A stretch of DNA of 58,152 nt. It comes from Welwitschia mirabilis. Taxonomy: Eukaryota > Gnetophyta > Gnetopsida > Welwitschiales. This document shows positions 46,387 to 57,540 of this stretch, one piece after another. Location of the stretch: the NCBI GenBank assembly GCA_051453625.1, contig JBOZIK010000001.1:262452333-262510484 (forward strand). The letters are read 5' to 3'. The number at the start of each line of letters is the position of its first letter. Positions within the stretch are counted from its first letter, which is position 1. The notes under the pieces are model-generated. The model made no database searches. It was given only the letters and a program-made list of their open reading frames with translations, and had not been told where the DNA came from. The position numbers were made by a program, and so were the translations under genes.

Positions 46387-48399
46387 CCTAATGTTTGTGC
46401 ACTTGGACTTCTTTTCATTATCAAATAATACATAAAACATCTAAGAGGATGGAGGAATTTAAGATTTTTGAGATTAGAAAATCTTGTAACATCTAAGAAT
46501 CATCCAATATTATTTAAGCTTTTTACATAATAAACCTCAGATATTACAAGTGAATACTTAGGTTGTCTTAAGCAGATCTCTTCTTATAAGACCTTTGTTA
46601 TCATCTTGTAGATTTATTTAGTAGTGGCTACAGAAAACACAAGAATGACTAGTTTATTATGCATTAGAAGATTTTCATTTAAAAAAACAAAATAATATAT
46701 GAACATGGATAAGATATCTAGTAATTTAAGAGACAATTAGGGACATAATATAGAAGCATATAGATTTTTTAAAAAATTCTTAAGAAAAACCTAAGATAAA
46801 TAAATAATAACTAAAAATGAATGTTTTAATATAACAAACGATTTTTCTAGCACATTCAAAATAAAAAAGTTTTACAATATTAAAATAACAAGATAAGAGT
46901 TTTATTATACTTTAATAAAAGTAAATCTTATAATAAGTCACTTAAGTTCTTATATATTTCTATTATGTAACCTTACTTTTCATCATTAAAATACTTATCA
47001 TTTAAACCATATTGCATTGCATTAGGTGCATTTATAAACCTTTTGTAATGCTTCTTTTCATCTTTTTGATCAATAGTTTTTCAATTCATTTTCAACATCA
47101 ATATCGCATGTAGGTTAAAAAAAAAAAAAAAACTATTTTTATACTCAATATTTCTCCTTTATTTTATGATTATTATGTTATGCATGTAAATCAAATTATC
47201 TTCTCTTCTTGGATTTAGACTATTTATTTAGCAAAATGGATAAAATAGCAAGTAGACCTATTTCTTTCCACTATATATGATGTTGAAAACTAATATTTAA
47301 AAAAATAATATAATCATGATAATTTTAGATAATCAAATATATGAATTAAATTTATCCAAAATAAATTGAATAATGTGAAATAATAATTATAATTTATATT
47401 TATTACTTGTCATAATAATATCATATCTAAATTTTGTAGCCTTAGCATTTTGCCATCATAAAGATCCCATCATCTTACTATATCATTTATAATATTTTCC
47501 CTATAAAATAAATCCCTTTCAAAGAAAATTTATTTTCTTAGATACTTATGAAAGATAATAACTTTTTGTAAATATCACTAGCTTTCTTTAGAGAGTATAC
47601 CCTTTTAACATAATCAAGGAATCCATATTCTAGTTTTTAATTATCTTCAGATTTACAAAACGTTTATTTTCCAAATATTTTAAAATATATCTCTTGCTAT
47701 TAACTAAACATGTTTCGATGTGTAAAGCATTATTTACTACATATATGTAAGGGATCCATACTTAATAAGGATTTAAACGTATTATCATGACTTATATATT
47801 AGGAACAACTTTCATAAAGTATAGGAATGAATAAGAAAGATAATGAAATTTTTCTTATTAAAAATTCAATGAAGCATAGTTCTAATTTGATATAATGTAA
47901 AGCACAATAATTGTTAAACTAAGAATAACATAATAATGATGAATACAATGAATAAAAGAGCATAACAAGAGAAATAAGCCTATTTTCTCTTTATTATGAA
48001 CTTTGAAGCTATATGATTAAATGAGGTTGTTTGATAGCATTCAACCAATTGCAATGAAATTTATCAATAATATTCTATCTTAAGTCCCATCACAATGATG
48101 TTTACTAGTTTTGTTTTAATGATGAAGATGAAGGATTAGAGTTGTGAAAGAAAAGAAAGAAATAGAATGTGATTTTCAAAATCCATAATATATAATCCAA
48201 ATGTCAAATGATTCTTTTAATGTAACGTGTAACAATCCTTTTTTTAATATTTAATATCATCATTACATCTTTCTTGATTGATATAATAGCTTAAGATGGA
48301 TGTGCATGCTTCTAATAGCTAAGAAAATGATAATTCTTAGCCTCTAATGATCATTTGAAATTTATATATTTTTTTCATTTTCTAAATGATGATCAATTA
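46387..48399. other. AT-rich stretch, nothing recognised
   Basis: No coding motif or repeat pair was noticed. The right part may include the 3' tail of the LINE that follows. Confidence 0.5.
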
Positions 48400-50560
48400 A
48401 TCTCCTATTTAATCCCCTGTCTATACTCATTTGACTACTTAACAAATTGATCTTGTCATAGATATCTGATTTAAGGGATCATTGATTCATCAAATGTAAT
48501 TGTTTATTGATTGATTGACACTTGTAATAATTTCATTTATTCTTCAAGGGAGTTTTAACAGTTTGGAAAGTACCAGTCAATCACATGATGTTGATTATGC
48601 ATTTTAACATTTCAACTTATTTTCATCTATATTTAAACTTTGTTTGATTAGCTATCTTTCATGTACGATTCTAAAATTTATCCAAAATATGAAGAATACC
48701 TCTTTCAGATGTGGAAATTAATGTGCGTCATCTTCTTAAAGAAGAATATTTATTTGCAAATTACTTATCTTAATAGAGTGGTGTATGATAATACCCTTAA
48801 TCCATTTCTCTAATTCACTAACAAAAAATCCAAATAAGATAGGACAAAGAGAACATCCCCTTTTTACTTCAATTTCAATTAAAATTTCAAAATACTCTTT
48901 TTATTTAATATCTTTAAATCTATTTATTAATTTCTTACATAATTTTTAAATGACAAAAAGAATAATTGGAGTCATATTTATATTGAATAGATACTACCAT
49001 AATTTACTTCAAATTATTAAATAATAAGCCTTTGAAAATTTAACAAAGTAAATGAAAATATTCTTTCTACATTTTTTGTAAAATTGAAGCAATAATAAGA
49101 GTTATTAAGTAATCAATGGTAGAATGATCTTAACAATTGCCTGCCTATGAAACTTCTCTCCTTGTATTTTCCCTGCTCACTAGTAAAATCTTCTTTTTAA
49201 TAGAGTTCTTAAAAGTAGAATAAATATTGTTAATGATAATGAGTATTCAATTATTGAAATATAGTTGTTATTAATCTATTTATCATTTTTTCAAAGAGAA
49301 TCACATCTTTATTCCATTTTTTGTCCAAAACTTCGTGAAGAGTTTCATTTAGTTTCTGACTTTTATTTAGTTTCTTCTACACTACTTCACATATGGGACT
49401 TCCTTTCCATTTAGGCACCTCTATATAACGACCAAAACTATTCATTAGTTTACTACTATTAGATTTTTGAATATCTTTTATGACTTTGTCAAAAGGTATT
49501 TAACTCCTAACACAAAAAATAGAACACAATTTTTCATTTCCTCAGAACTAAAAAGATTTTCAAAGAATAATTTCATTTCCTTAAAGGAAAATTTAAACTT
49601 ATCTTTTTTATGATTTTGGAATAACTACTAGAACTTCTTATTTCTAATAATCTACACAAATTTATCTTGTTTCTCTTTCATAGAGGCATTCTTCTTATTT
49701 TAAATCAGTCCTTGGTAATCTTCTATTACTGCATATTTTTTTTCATCTATTGGCCTTTCTATGGAACTTTTGCATTCTTCATCAAAACATATTTTAGTTT
49801 TCTTATTTGTCATATTTATATAATTCTTTAGAAATGTGTTAGATAATTTCCAAAATATCTCCATTATTAGGTTTACTATTTAACACTTCTTCACTTCATC
49901 CCAATACTTATCCTTTAAATCTTCTAGTATTATTTGATGGAAACGTTCTACCTAATAATAAAATCCAAGAATTAATGTTTGAATTATATAATGCATCACA
50001 AATTTTGAATCTAATTATATGAATCTCTTAGGGATTATCTAGAAGAAAATCAATGCAAGAATTTTTTTTGGTGTTATATAAAAGAGAATAAACACATATC
50101 TAAAGAAAATTTCATATTATTAAAAATAAGAAGATTCATGGTGTAGCATCATGAAATAAAGAGTTTTCCTCTTTCATTAGAATCTTCATCTTATGAAGAC
50201 CCAACCCATCGATTAGTAGTATGATCATTCATCCAACCACCAACTTGCTTCCATTTCAACATCTCAACTTTCCTTTTACTAACTCTTGTATTGAAATCAC
50301 CATAGATAAAAATATTTCCTATATTTAAAATGGTGTCTTCAAAATGAATAAAAGGAAGAGCACCAGATATTTCTAAATTATTATATATAAGAGCGCTTTT
50401 TGGTGCAAAATAAAAAAATGCTAAATAAACTTTTCTAGAGAAATAAGAGAATTTAAGCCAATTAAATTGTTTATGCTTGTTGATCGAAAAATATTATTAA
50501 GAAAAATGCTAAATAAAATTTTCTACGGCAATGAGAGATTTTGAGCCACATAAACTCTTC
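48400..50560 (-). pseudogene. LINE (non-LTR retrotransposon) endonuclease-RT relic
   Basis: On the minus strand, near 50,275-50,345, 'IFIYGDFNTRV' matches the Gly-Asp-Phe-Asn catalytic block of APE-type endonucleases, followed by 'EMEASWWLDE' and 'SMGWVF'-like pieces. Lower down comes 'ICFDEECKSS' (the 'WfdeeCk' block), then 'FIYFVKFSKAYYLII' with 'SKLW.YLFNI' (RT block '.F.DfkKAFD.v.r..Lw..L...gi'). Near 48,830-48,880 is 'KRGCSLCPILFGFFVSELEK' (RT block 'vkQGCpLSP.LF...i.eLe'). The YADD box is not clearly recoverable. It would nick DNA and copy its own RNA at the target. It is broken by many stops; the 3' end is uncertain. Confidence 0.7.
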
Positions 50561-51343
50561 ATGCCTATTGATCAAAATAATATCAATGAAGTTTTTAATA
50601 TTGTGTTTAACAATGCAAGTAATTCAACCAAAAAGATCTACCTTTTTGGGTTTCTCTACAATTAAAAACAAAAAATTTAGACATGAACTTCTTTTAAATA
50701 TTCATCGTTTTGTGTCATTCCGTATTATATTTTTTGCAATTTAAATATCTAATTTTTCTTCTTGCTTTGGTAATATTCACTAGTTTACATTCTTCTATTC
50801 TGTGTGAACATATTTTTATCATGAAATACTCATTAACCCTTAATTTTTTCCCTTTTAAGTTGCTTCAAAGTAAGATATATTTAAAGGATTTTTATATCCC
50901 ATAGCACATTCATTATGATAATGACACATCTTCTAACAAATGCAACATAATTCCGTTTCTTAGGCATACTAAGTATTTCTTTAATTATATGTTCACTGAA
51001 GAAGTACCAAACCAAGATAGAAGCGGGAAATGAGTTCACCATATTTTAATTATACAACTTATCTTTCGGTCGTATGGATAGGCAAAGTTGTCATCGGCAC
51101 AAAGAGTGATGTAACAGAGAAACAATGAAGTAATTGGGTTTCCTAGTCTTCCAACGAAACATTACTGCAAAGAAATCGATATCATATCTTGAATACATAT
51201 CTTCACTCTCTGCAAAGAATATTTAGTTAACTTTAGTAAATCAAGTTACTGGCTGTAAAAAGAGGAAAAAATATATATTTGTATATATCTAGAAAAATGA
51301 TGCTTCGGAGAAAAAATTTATACTCACAACGCTCAGATTACAG
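50561..51343. other. Spacer downstream of the P450 gene
   Basis: AT-rich. Short frames here have no motif. It should contain the P450 3' UTR and poly(A) site, but no unambiguous signal is visible. Confidence 0.5.
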
Positions 51344-52949
51344 TCATGGGATTGGCCCGGCAACGTTGCCAGCGAACTGCAAGCGCGCAATCGGGACTGC
51401 TTGAAGAGGAGTAGCCTTATGCAAGGTGATTGCCAGTTTATCATTCATGTCCATTTCCGCCGGTGGAGTACCGTCCGGCAGAGACCAATCGAAGCACTGT
51501 ATCAGCGCTCCCAATACACTGTGTACCATCAAGTCTGCCAAAGGCAATCCCGCACAGATTCTTCGGCCTGACCCGAAAGGTATTAACTCAAAACTCTTCC
51601 CTCTGAAATCCACATCCTTTTCTAAAAACCTCTCTGGCTGGAACTCCGACGGTTCTTTCCATATTGTCGGATCCCTGGATATTGCCCAGTAGTTTATCAG
51701 TACCTGGGCGTCTTTGGGTATCACGAAACCATTGATTTCGCAATTTCTCTGGGCTCTGTGAGGGATCAGGAACGGCCCGGGAGGATGCAAACGAAGAGTC
51801 TCCTTTACGACAGCCTGAAGATAAGGCAGCTTTTCAATGTCTGATTCTTCCACAAGCCTGTGGCCACCCAAAAGGTCTTCAATTTCAGCCTGTGCTTTCT
51901 GCATTAGTGATGGATTTTTAATGAGTTCAGCTATCGCCCATTCTATCGTTATGGCTGTTGTGTCGGTTCCTGCGGCGAAAAGATCCTGCAACCAACCCAT
52001 TAATGATCAATTTCGCAATCTTATTGTCCAAAACTAAGCGAACAAGATGTTGGGAGGCTCTTACACAAAAGTAAATTCTGATATCCGCGACGCTGAAGTC
52101 GGAACTAGTAAGAGCAAGCAGAGTATCTAACAGATCCTCCTCAGCCGGATGCGCTGATCTCTTCTGTTCGGCTAAGCGATTTTGCATTAGGCTATCAATG
52201 ATATCGTACAGCTTCCGCAAATAGATTTCAGTATCGCGCACAATGCGTTGAGGATCGAAGCGACTGAAGAATGGCAGAAAATCAGACAAGTTTAGCCTCG
52301 CAATACACTCAAGAGCCCTGCATAAGGTCTCCCTAAATTCAGAAAACGAAGCAGATTGCGGGTTGAGCATGTCTTTGCCAAAGAAAACCTTTCCTAGCAA
52401 GCTAATCGCAAATCTAGACACGATATCTCTAACTTCCACGCACTTGGACTGCTTGGCATTCCCATAGATTTCCTCAAGAGTGAAACAAATCTGCGAACGT
52501 CTAAGGTGACAGAGCGACTGAAGCTTTTTGCGACTGAAAAGGTGCATTGCAGAGATTCTTCTGAGCATCCGCCAGTGCTTCCGAGGCTGACCCATGGCTA
52601 GCGCTCTCTCATTGTGCCCAAGCGCTCTGGCCGCCTCGACGGGGTCTCTGCCCGCAAGATCACTGTCATAGGTCGTCAAAACTTCTTTGGCAACGGCAGG
52701 AGAAGACACAGCGATAATTGTTTTAGAGCCCATACTGAGAGACATAATATCTCCATATTCTGCAGAAAGTTGACGAAGACTTTCATGGGGTTTGCTTCCC
52801 AACTGCAAAAGATTGCCGAGGAAAGGAATGCCGGGAGGTCCTGGCGGGCGTCGCTTTAATGTTCTTCTGTGAAATAGGTGGCCAAGAAGCAGAAGAAAGA
52901 AGGTGCAGATGGCAAGAAATGTGTATGAAAGCAAAATGGTTATTTCCAT
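51344..52949 (-). CDS. Cytochrome P450, CYP76-like (A-type, CYP71 clan), two exons
   Basis: This is an NADPH-dependent, membrane-anchored ER monooxygenase, probably of specialised metabolism; the substrate cannot be read from the sequence. Exon 1 is 52,949-52,065 (295 codons) and exon 2 is 51,985-51,344 (213 codons plus stop), giving 508 residues, a normal length. Visible features are a hydrophobic anchor (residues 3-22), a proline hinge RRPPGPPGIP (33-42), the C-helix W126xxxR130, the I-helix oxygen-binding AAGTDTT (299-305), the K-helix ETLR (357-360), PERF (412-415) and the heme loop FGSGRRICAG (432-441, Cys439 as ligand). The C-terminal 'MDMNDKLAITLHKATPLQAV' and 'GLPLAD' after the heme loop resemble CYP76 proteins. 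All catalytic residues are present and there are no internal stops, so it looks functional. It is isolated among repeats, with a base composition clearly richer in GC. CYP75 or another CYP71-clan family is a less likely alternative. Confidence 0.92.
51986..52064 (-). other. P450 intron, 79 bp
   Basis: The donor is TGT|GTAAGAG and the acceptor TTGCAG|GATCTT on the minus strand. Removing it joins 'VADIRIYFC' to 'DLFAAGTDTT', which restores the I-helix spacing usual for A-type P450s. Reading through it instead leads to a frame that ends without the I-helix. It sits just before the I-helix Asp, where many A-type P450s carry their single intron. Confidence 0.85.
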
Positions 52950-53300
52950 TCCTCACTTGTTGGTGATTCTGCAGTTGAGTTGATCTGAATTATGTTGCGT
53001 AACTTATAATCTGCCTGGCAATTGGCATGATGAAATTGTTTGACTTCTTCAAAGTTGATGTCGCCTGAAATTGTAGTTCAGTATTACCTTTTTGCCAGCG
53101 AGGGGTTGGGTACGCATGCCCTTGGATTTCTGACGAAGTAAAGTAAAGAAACGTTGAGAACGTTCTTGATATCTTTCTGTTATCTAATTTACCATGAATA
53201 GTAATAAATTTGATGTCAAACAATCGCATGATTACTATGCATGAAAAGCTATATTTTTTTAATTGTATGATTTGGACGCACTTTGATATAAATAGAAAGC
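52950..53300 (-). promoter_or_regulatory. Putative P450 promoter and 5' UTR
   Basis: There are two TATA-like candidates on the minus strand: ATTATAAGTT (53,010-53,001), about 55 bases before the ATG, and CTATTTATATCA (about 53,295-53,284), about 340 bases before it. An ATGCATG (RY-like) element lies near 53,237 and TTGAC cores (W-box-like) at about 53,039 and 53,215. Which TATA is used cannot be decided. A 79-codon frame at 52,990-53,229 on the same strand could be a leader ORF or chance. Confidence 0.4.
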
Positions 53301-54084
53301 CTCATTCTTAACTCTTAATGAACTTGTAGTTGATGCAAGAAATCTTGCATAGTGAAAACAATGTTTTTGATTTCTTGGTATCATTTGAATGAAAAATGTA
53401 AGAGAGAATTTTCGGCTAAAGAAAAGATAATAGAACATGACTTCGCTTCACACAATATTTGAATCATATCTCAAGTTTGGTTTTAAGGAAATATATTTCT
53501 TTTGATGACACAATGTAAGGCATCTAAGATTGCATCATGTAAAATTCTTGATTCATATGGAGAAATGCTTAAATGGATGGCCCATTGGCCTGGGACATTA
53601 TCTAGAAGAAACTAAATTCAACTATGTAAGTTGAGTTAGAAAAGGAATGGTGGTTTAATAAAGTAGGCATGCTATTGAAAAATGAGACAAGAATGATCTA
53701 AATAAGTACAAGTTGATTGTGATTAGTAATATTGTTCTTTAAGCTTTTGGGCTCTATTTTGGAGTTTATAATTAGAAGATAAGCTAAAGAAAAGAAGGTA
53801 TGTGCAATGTCATAGAGAAGTTTCAAGTTATACTATTTGACTTCACACCATCTCATCACCCTAAACTATCTTATTGACAAAGCAAAAGATCCACATAAGA
53901 AAAACTTTTATGTGATTTAAAATATTTTGTAAGTCAGATGATTCTATTAGTTGAAGTAAGTTTGTGGAGGTTCTTCTGCAATTTAGAGCTTCAATACCAT
54001 TTCTATCTGCAATTTAAAAAAAAAATCACAAACAGAAATGCATCCAATTCAATTATGGCAAAGAAAGTGTTTTAGGATTATTTA
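53301..54084. other. Spacer, nothing firmly recognised
   Basis: AT-rich. It may include degraded LINE sequence upstream of the RT block that starts at 54,085, but no motif is clear. Confidence 0.45.
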
Positions 54085-55560
54085 TGTGAAAAAAAAAAAG
54101 ATGTCCTCTCTTTCCAACTCTGTTCAGATTAGTTGTTAATGAACTTGAAAATTGAATGCGTAATATTGTAATTAAATATGCAATTACAATCAAAGATATG
54201 TATGTCAGACTCTTACTCTATGCTAATAATGTTATTTAGTTACAAACTTAAAAGATGAGCTATAACAAATGTCTGATGCTCTTGATGACTTTTGCCAACA
54301 TTCAAGAATGAAAGTTAATGTACAGATACCAAAGTTATGGTTCACTATAAATTATGAGCAAGTTGATACAGTTTCCTCTAATAAATACCTTGGCCTAGAA
54401 TGTGCATGCAATTACAAATGGGACAAATATATTTCTTAAAGAGTTATAAATGGAATGAAAGCCTTATTTGCCTTTAAAAAAATAAAAATGAGAAGGAATC
54501 TATTTCAACTTTCAAATTTTGAAAGAAACTCCATCATTCTATTGTTCAACCAATTATTCTTCATTGATCTATTGTTTGTGTTTCTAGTCTAGCAAATAAA
54601 CATTAAAAATAAATAAAAGAAATTCAAACACAATATTNNNNNNNNNNNNNNNNNNNNNNNNNNNNNNNNNNNNNNNNNNNNNNNNNNNNNNNNNNNNNNN
54701 NNNNNNNNNNNNNNNNNNNNNNNNNNNNNNNNNNNNNNNNNNNNNNNNNNNNNNNNNNNNNNNNNNNNNNNNNNNNNNNNNNNNNNNNNNNNNNNNNNNN
54801 NNNNNNNNNNNNNNNNNNNNNNNNNNNNNNNNNNNNNNNNNNNNNNNNNNNNNNNNNNNNNNNNNNNNNNNNNNNNNNNNNNNNNNNNNNNNNNNNNNNN
54901 NNNNNNNNNNNNNNNNNNNNNNNNNNNNNNNNNNNNNNNNNNNNNNNNNNNNNNNNNNNNNNNNNNNNNNNNNNNNNNNNNNNNNNNNNNNNNNNNNNNN
55001 NNNNNNNNNNNNNNNNNNNNNNNNNNNNNNNNNNNNNNNNNNNNNNNNNNNNNNNNNNNNNNNNNNNNNNNNNNNNNNNNNNNNNNNNNNNNNNNNNNNN
55101 NNNNNNNNNNNNNNNNNNNNNNNNNNNNNNNNNNNNNNNNNNNNNNNNNNNNNNNNNNNNNNNNNNNNNNNNNNNNNNNNNNNNNNNNNNNNNNNNNNNN
55201 NNNNNNNNNNNNNNNNNNNNNNNNNNNNNNNNNNNNNNNNNNNNNNNNNNNNNNNNNNNNNNNNNNNNNNNNNNNNNNNNNNNNNNNNNNNTTAGAGGTG
55301 GTCTCAATATCAAGGCAAACTATTTACTGGATTTTATTCCTCAAAATTTGTAGTTTGTGATTAGTAGAGCAGTAATGAAATCTCATTATCTAAAAACTAA
55401 AATAGGAAGATGGATCAAGATTCCTTAATAAGAACAAAGTTGCTAGCTCTATAATTAAAATATAATTGAAGAAGAACACTTCATTTTGTTTGAGTTTTCT
55501 ACACTTGAACACATGAGGCATAAGTGGCACCTACAATTATCAATCTAAATGATTTCATTC
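54085..55560 (+). pseudogene. LINE reverse transcriptase, C-terminal half, relic
   Basis: From 54,095 it reads 'SFPTLFRLVVNELEN' ('LSPtLF.l.inELe' block), then 'DMYVRLLLYANNVI', where the catalytic Tyr-Ala-Asp-Asp reads Tyr-Ala-Asn-Asn. Then follow 'DALDDFCQHSRMKVNVQ' ('l..fc....l.vN..Kt'), 'SSNKYLGLECACNYKWDKYI' ('YLGl.f......w......') and 'RVINGMKALFAFK'. After a 654-N gap, 'MKSHYLKTKIGRWIKIP' and 'IIEEEHFILFEFSTLEHMRH' with 'KW' match the Cys/His-poor tail common to these LINEs (H.l..Cp.......). Frame breaks and the two lost Asp show it is dead. Confidence 0.7.
54638..55291. other. Assembly gap of 654 N
   Basis: The gap lies inside the LINE relic. The flanks do not overlap. Confidence 0.9.
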
Positions 55561-56394
55561 AAATTATAGTAAAAATAGCTAATAAATGTATGTTTAAAAT
55601 TTCATAACATGTGTGTTTCAACTATGTAACAGATCTTTATGGTCTACAAAGGTAATAAAATTTTACTTCCAGTTGTAGTTTCATTTGATAGATGTAAAGA
55701 CTTTGAAAATAGCTAAGAGAAATAAATCTTCATGATATAAAGTGATAATATCTTAGTAGTCCTTTTATTGTTTTAAATATAAATATGTTATTCAATGTCT
55801 TTGTTTAGTATGACTAATGTATCCTTAAATCTTTACCATGGTATATCAATTTGCAATATTAGAATGTTAACATCATTTAGTTTCAAGATGCTTGGAAGAG
55901 GGATTGCTAGAAACTCTATGATGTAAAGAAAAGCAATAAGTCCAAATGGTATAGCAATCACATGGAAAGCAACCAAGTAGTAATGTAGTCATGTAAGAAC
56001 AAAATTTAAAAAGAAAATGAGAGGAAACTATAACATCTCACTATCCAACATGTGAAGTATTTTAAGGGTGATGTATAATGTGAGGCTGATTTTATAATCT
56101 ATTTTCATTTCTTGAATACTATGTAAAGTAACTATCCTTACTATTGAATATTGTAGGTTGTGTTATAATTCATTAAAAAATGCAAAACAAATTCTTATTT
56201 ATTCAAAAATTATTCAAATGTATAATGGAAACATTTTCATATTATTTCTAGAAAGGAGAGCTATGACTTAATCATGAAGAAGAAACCATGCTACTCCTAT
56301 CCAGAATTTGCTATTGATTTCTAGCTTTAGTTTTAGAATGTTGGAGTTTGTACTATTCCTTTAGTGCAAGTTTTCTCTTTTGGATTATTCCATT

Positions 56395-56398
56395 ACAC

Positions 56399-56438
<40 letters not shown>

Positions 56439-56444
56439 GCACGC
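56395..56444. repeat. (AC)n microsatellite with GC-variant units
   Basis: An imperfect AC/GC dinucleotide run. Confidence 0.9.
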
Positions 56445-56456
56445 ATATACACATAT

Positions 56457-56458
<2 letters not shown>

Positions 56459-56492
<34 letters not shown>
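56459..56492. repeat. (AG)n microsatellite
   Basis: A 34-base AG run, 14 bases after the AC repeat. Confidence 0.9.
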
Positions 56493-56495
<3 letters not shown>

Positions 56496-56642
56496 AATGC
56501 ATATTATAGTTCATTCGATTCATGTTTATAAGTAAATAGATTCAATGTATTGGGTTTGAATATTATAGTCTATAGTTTGACTTATGGTTTACATCTATGT
56601 ATTTAATGTTCATTCAAGGTCGGCTTCAACATCTTGGCTATG

Positions 56643-56767
56643 GATCACATGCTATAAGCCCTATATAAAGGCATGATTCTAATTGCTTTGAAATGATATT
56701 TATAAATCACATGCTATGAGAACTATGATTAGGCATGATTTCAATTAGCTTTGAAATGATATTTATA
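56643..56767. repeat. Tandem duplication, 2 x about 62 bp
   Basis: Units 56,643-56,704 and 56,705-56,767 share 'atcacatgctat.ag' and 'tttgaaatgatatttata'. Confidence 0.8.
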
Positions 56768-57059
56768 CATGGTCTTGTAACAATATTCCTAAAATCACTT
56801 CAACCTCACATGCATCTCATCTCATGGATCTAGCCAATATTTTCCACTCCTATGCTTTAACCCATAAACCAATGCCTTGAATTAAAAATGATTCATGCTA
56901 AATTAAAGTAGATTTAAATCAAGTGTAATGGTGCTATCTTTTATGTTTGTTTATCTCATTACTTTTAAAATAATATTTTTTTAAAAAACTTTAAAATGTT
57001 GGTGTCAACCATGCAAGCATGCCTACCCAAATAAAAAATAAATGATTTAATTAAGTCTA

Positions 57060-57115
57060 AAGCCTCATAATATGTATAATAGGACTCAAGCCTCATAATA
57101 TGCCAAACAGGACTC
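57060..57115. repeat. Tandem duplication, 2 x 28 bp
   Basis: Units 57,060-57,087 and 57,088-57,115 differ at only a few bases ('aagcctcataatatg...aggactc'). Confidence 0.8.
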
Positions 57116-57252
57116 ATCCAAAAGCTCAAATCCATGATTAAGGCTTTGACCATTTAGACTACCTCCCATCTCCCAGTGAGAAAAACTTAGTGCAGAAGAT
57201 CATATCACAAAACAATTACTACCTCCTTAAAGTCAAAGACGATATTAATTGA

Positions 57253-57540
57253 CACGTGTAATCATTACCACAAGCCTCGAAACCGAAGTGAAAAGCGATT
57301 GGGTTTGTAAACATCCACGTTTGATTAACGACATTCTTGCACCGTCATTCTCAGCATGCCCGTAGCAGATTGACTTTCGATCTTCACGTCTTGAACAGTA
57401 AGTGCACTCACGCTAGTGCAGATTCCAGAATTATTATGACGTCGAATTTTTCGGACACTTGCTGATCCCTCGCGTCTAGAGAGACCATTGAGGACAAACT
57501 GTTAACAGTAGTCTAATTTCCAAGAAATCATCATTATAAA
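57253..57540 (+). promoter_or_regulatory. Candidate plant promoter
   Basis: CACGTG (G-box) is at 57,253-57,258, GATTGG (CAAT-like) at about 57,298, TGACGTCG (as-1/CRE-like) at 57,437-57,444 and TATAAA at 57,535-57,540. Their order on the plus strand and the rise in GC content suggest the promoter of a gene starting near 57,565 and running off the right edge. Confidence 0.45.

Larger units (their letters stand above)
55561..57190. other. Spacer with microsatellites and short tandem duplications
   Basis: No coding sequence was recognised. It contains the simple repeats and two local duplications listed separately. Confidence 0.5.

Noticed and set aside
51927-52064. P450 exon-1 frame read through to 51,927 (340 codons)
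   Set aside because: The part after codon 295 is intron plus out-of-frame exon 2. Splicing at 52,065/51,985 restores the I-helix.
51426-52859. Plus-strand open frames opposite the P450 (51,426-51,692; 51,837-52,037; 52,614-52,859)
   Set aside because: They are antisense shadows of a well-supported P450 coding sequence and carry no motif of their own.
52990-53229. 79-codon frame just upstream of the P450 on the same strand
   Set aside because: It has no motif and lies in the promoter/leader region; a leader ORF cannot be excluded but is unsupported.
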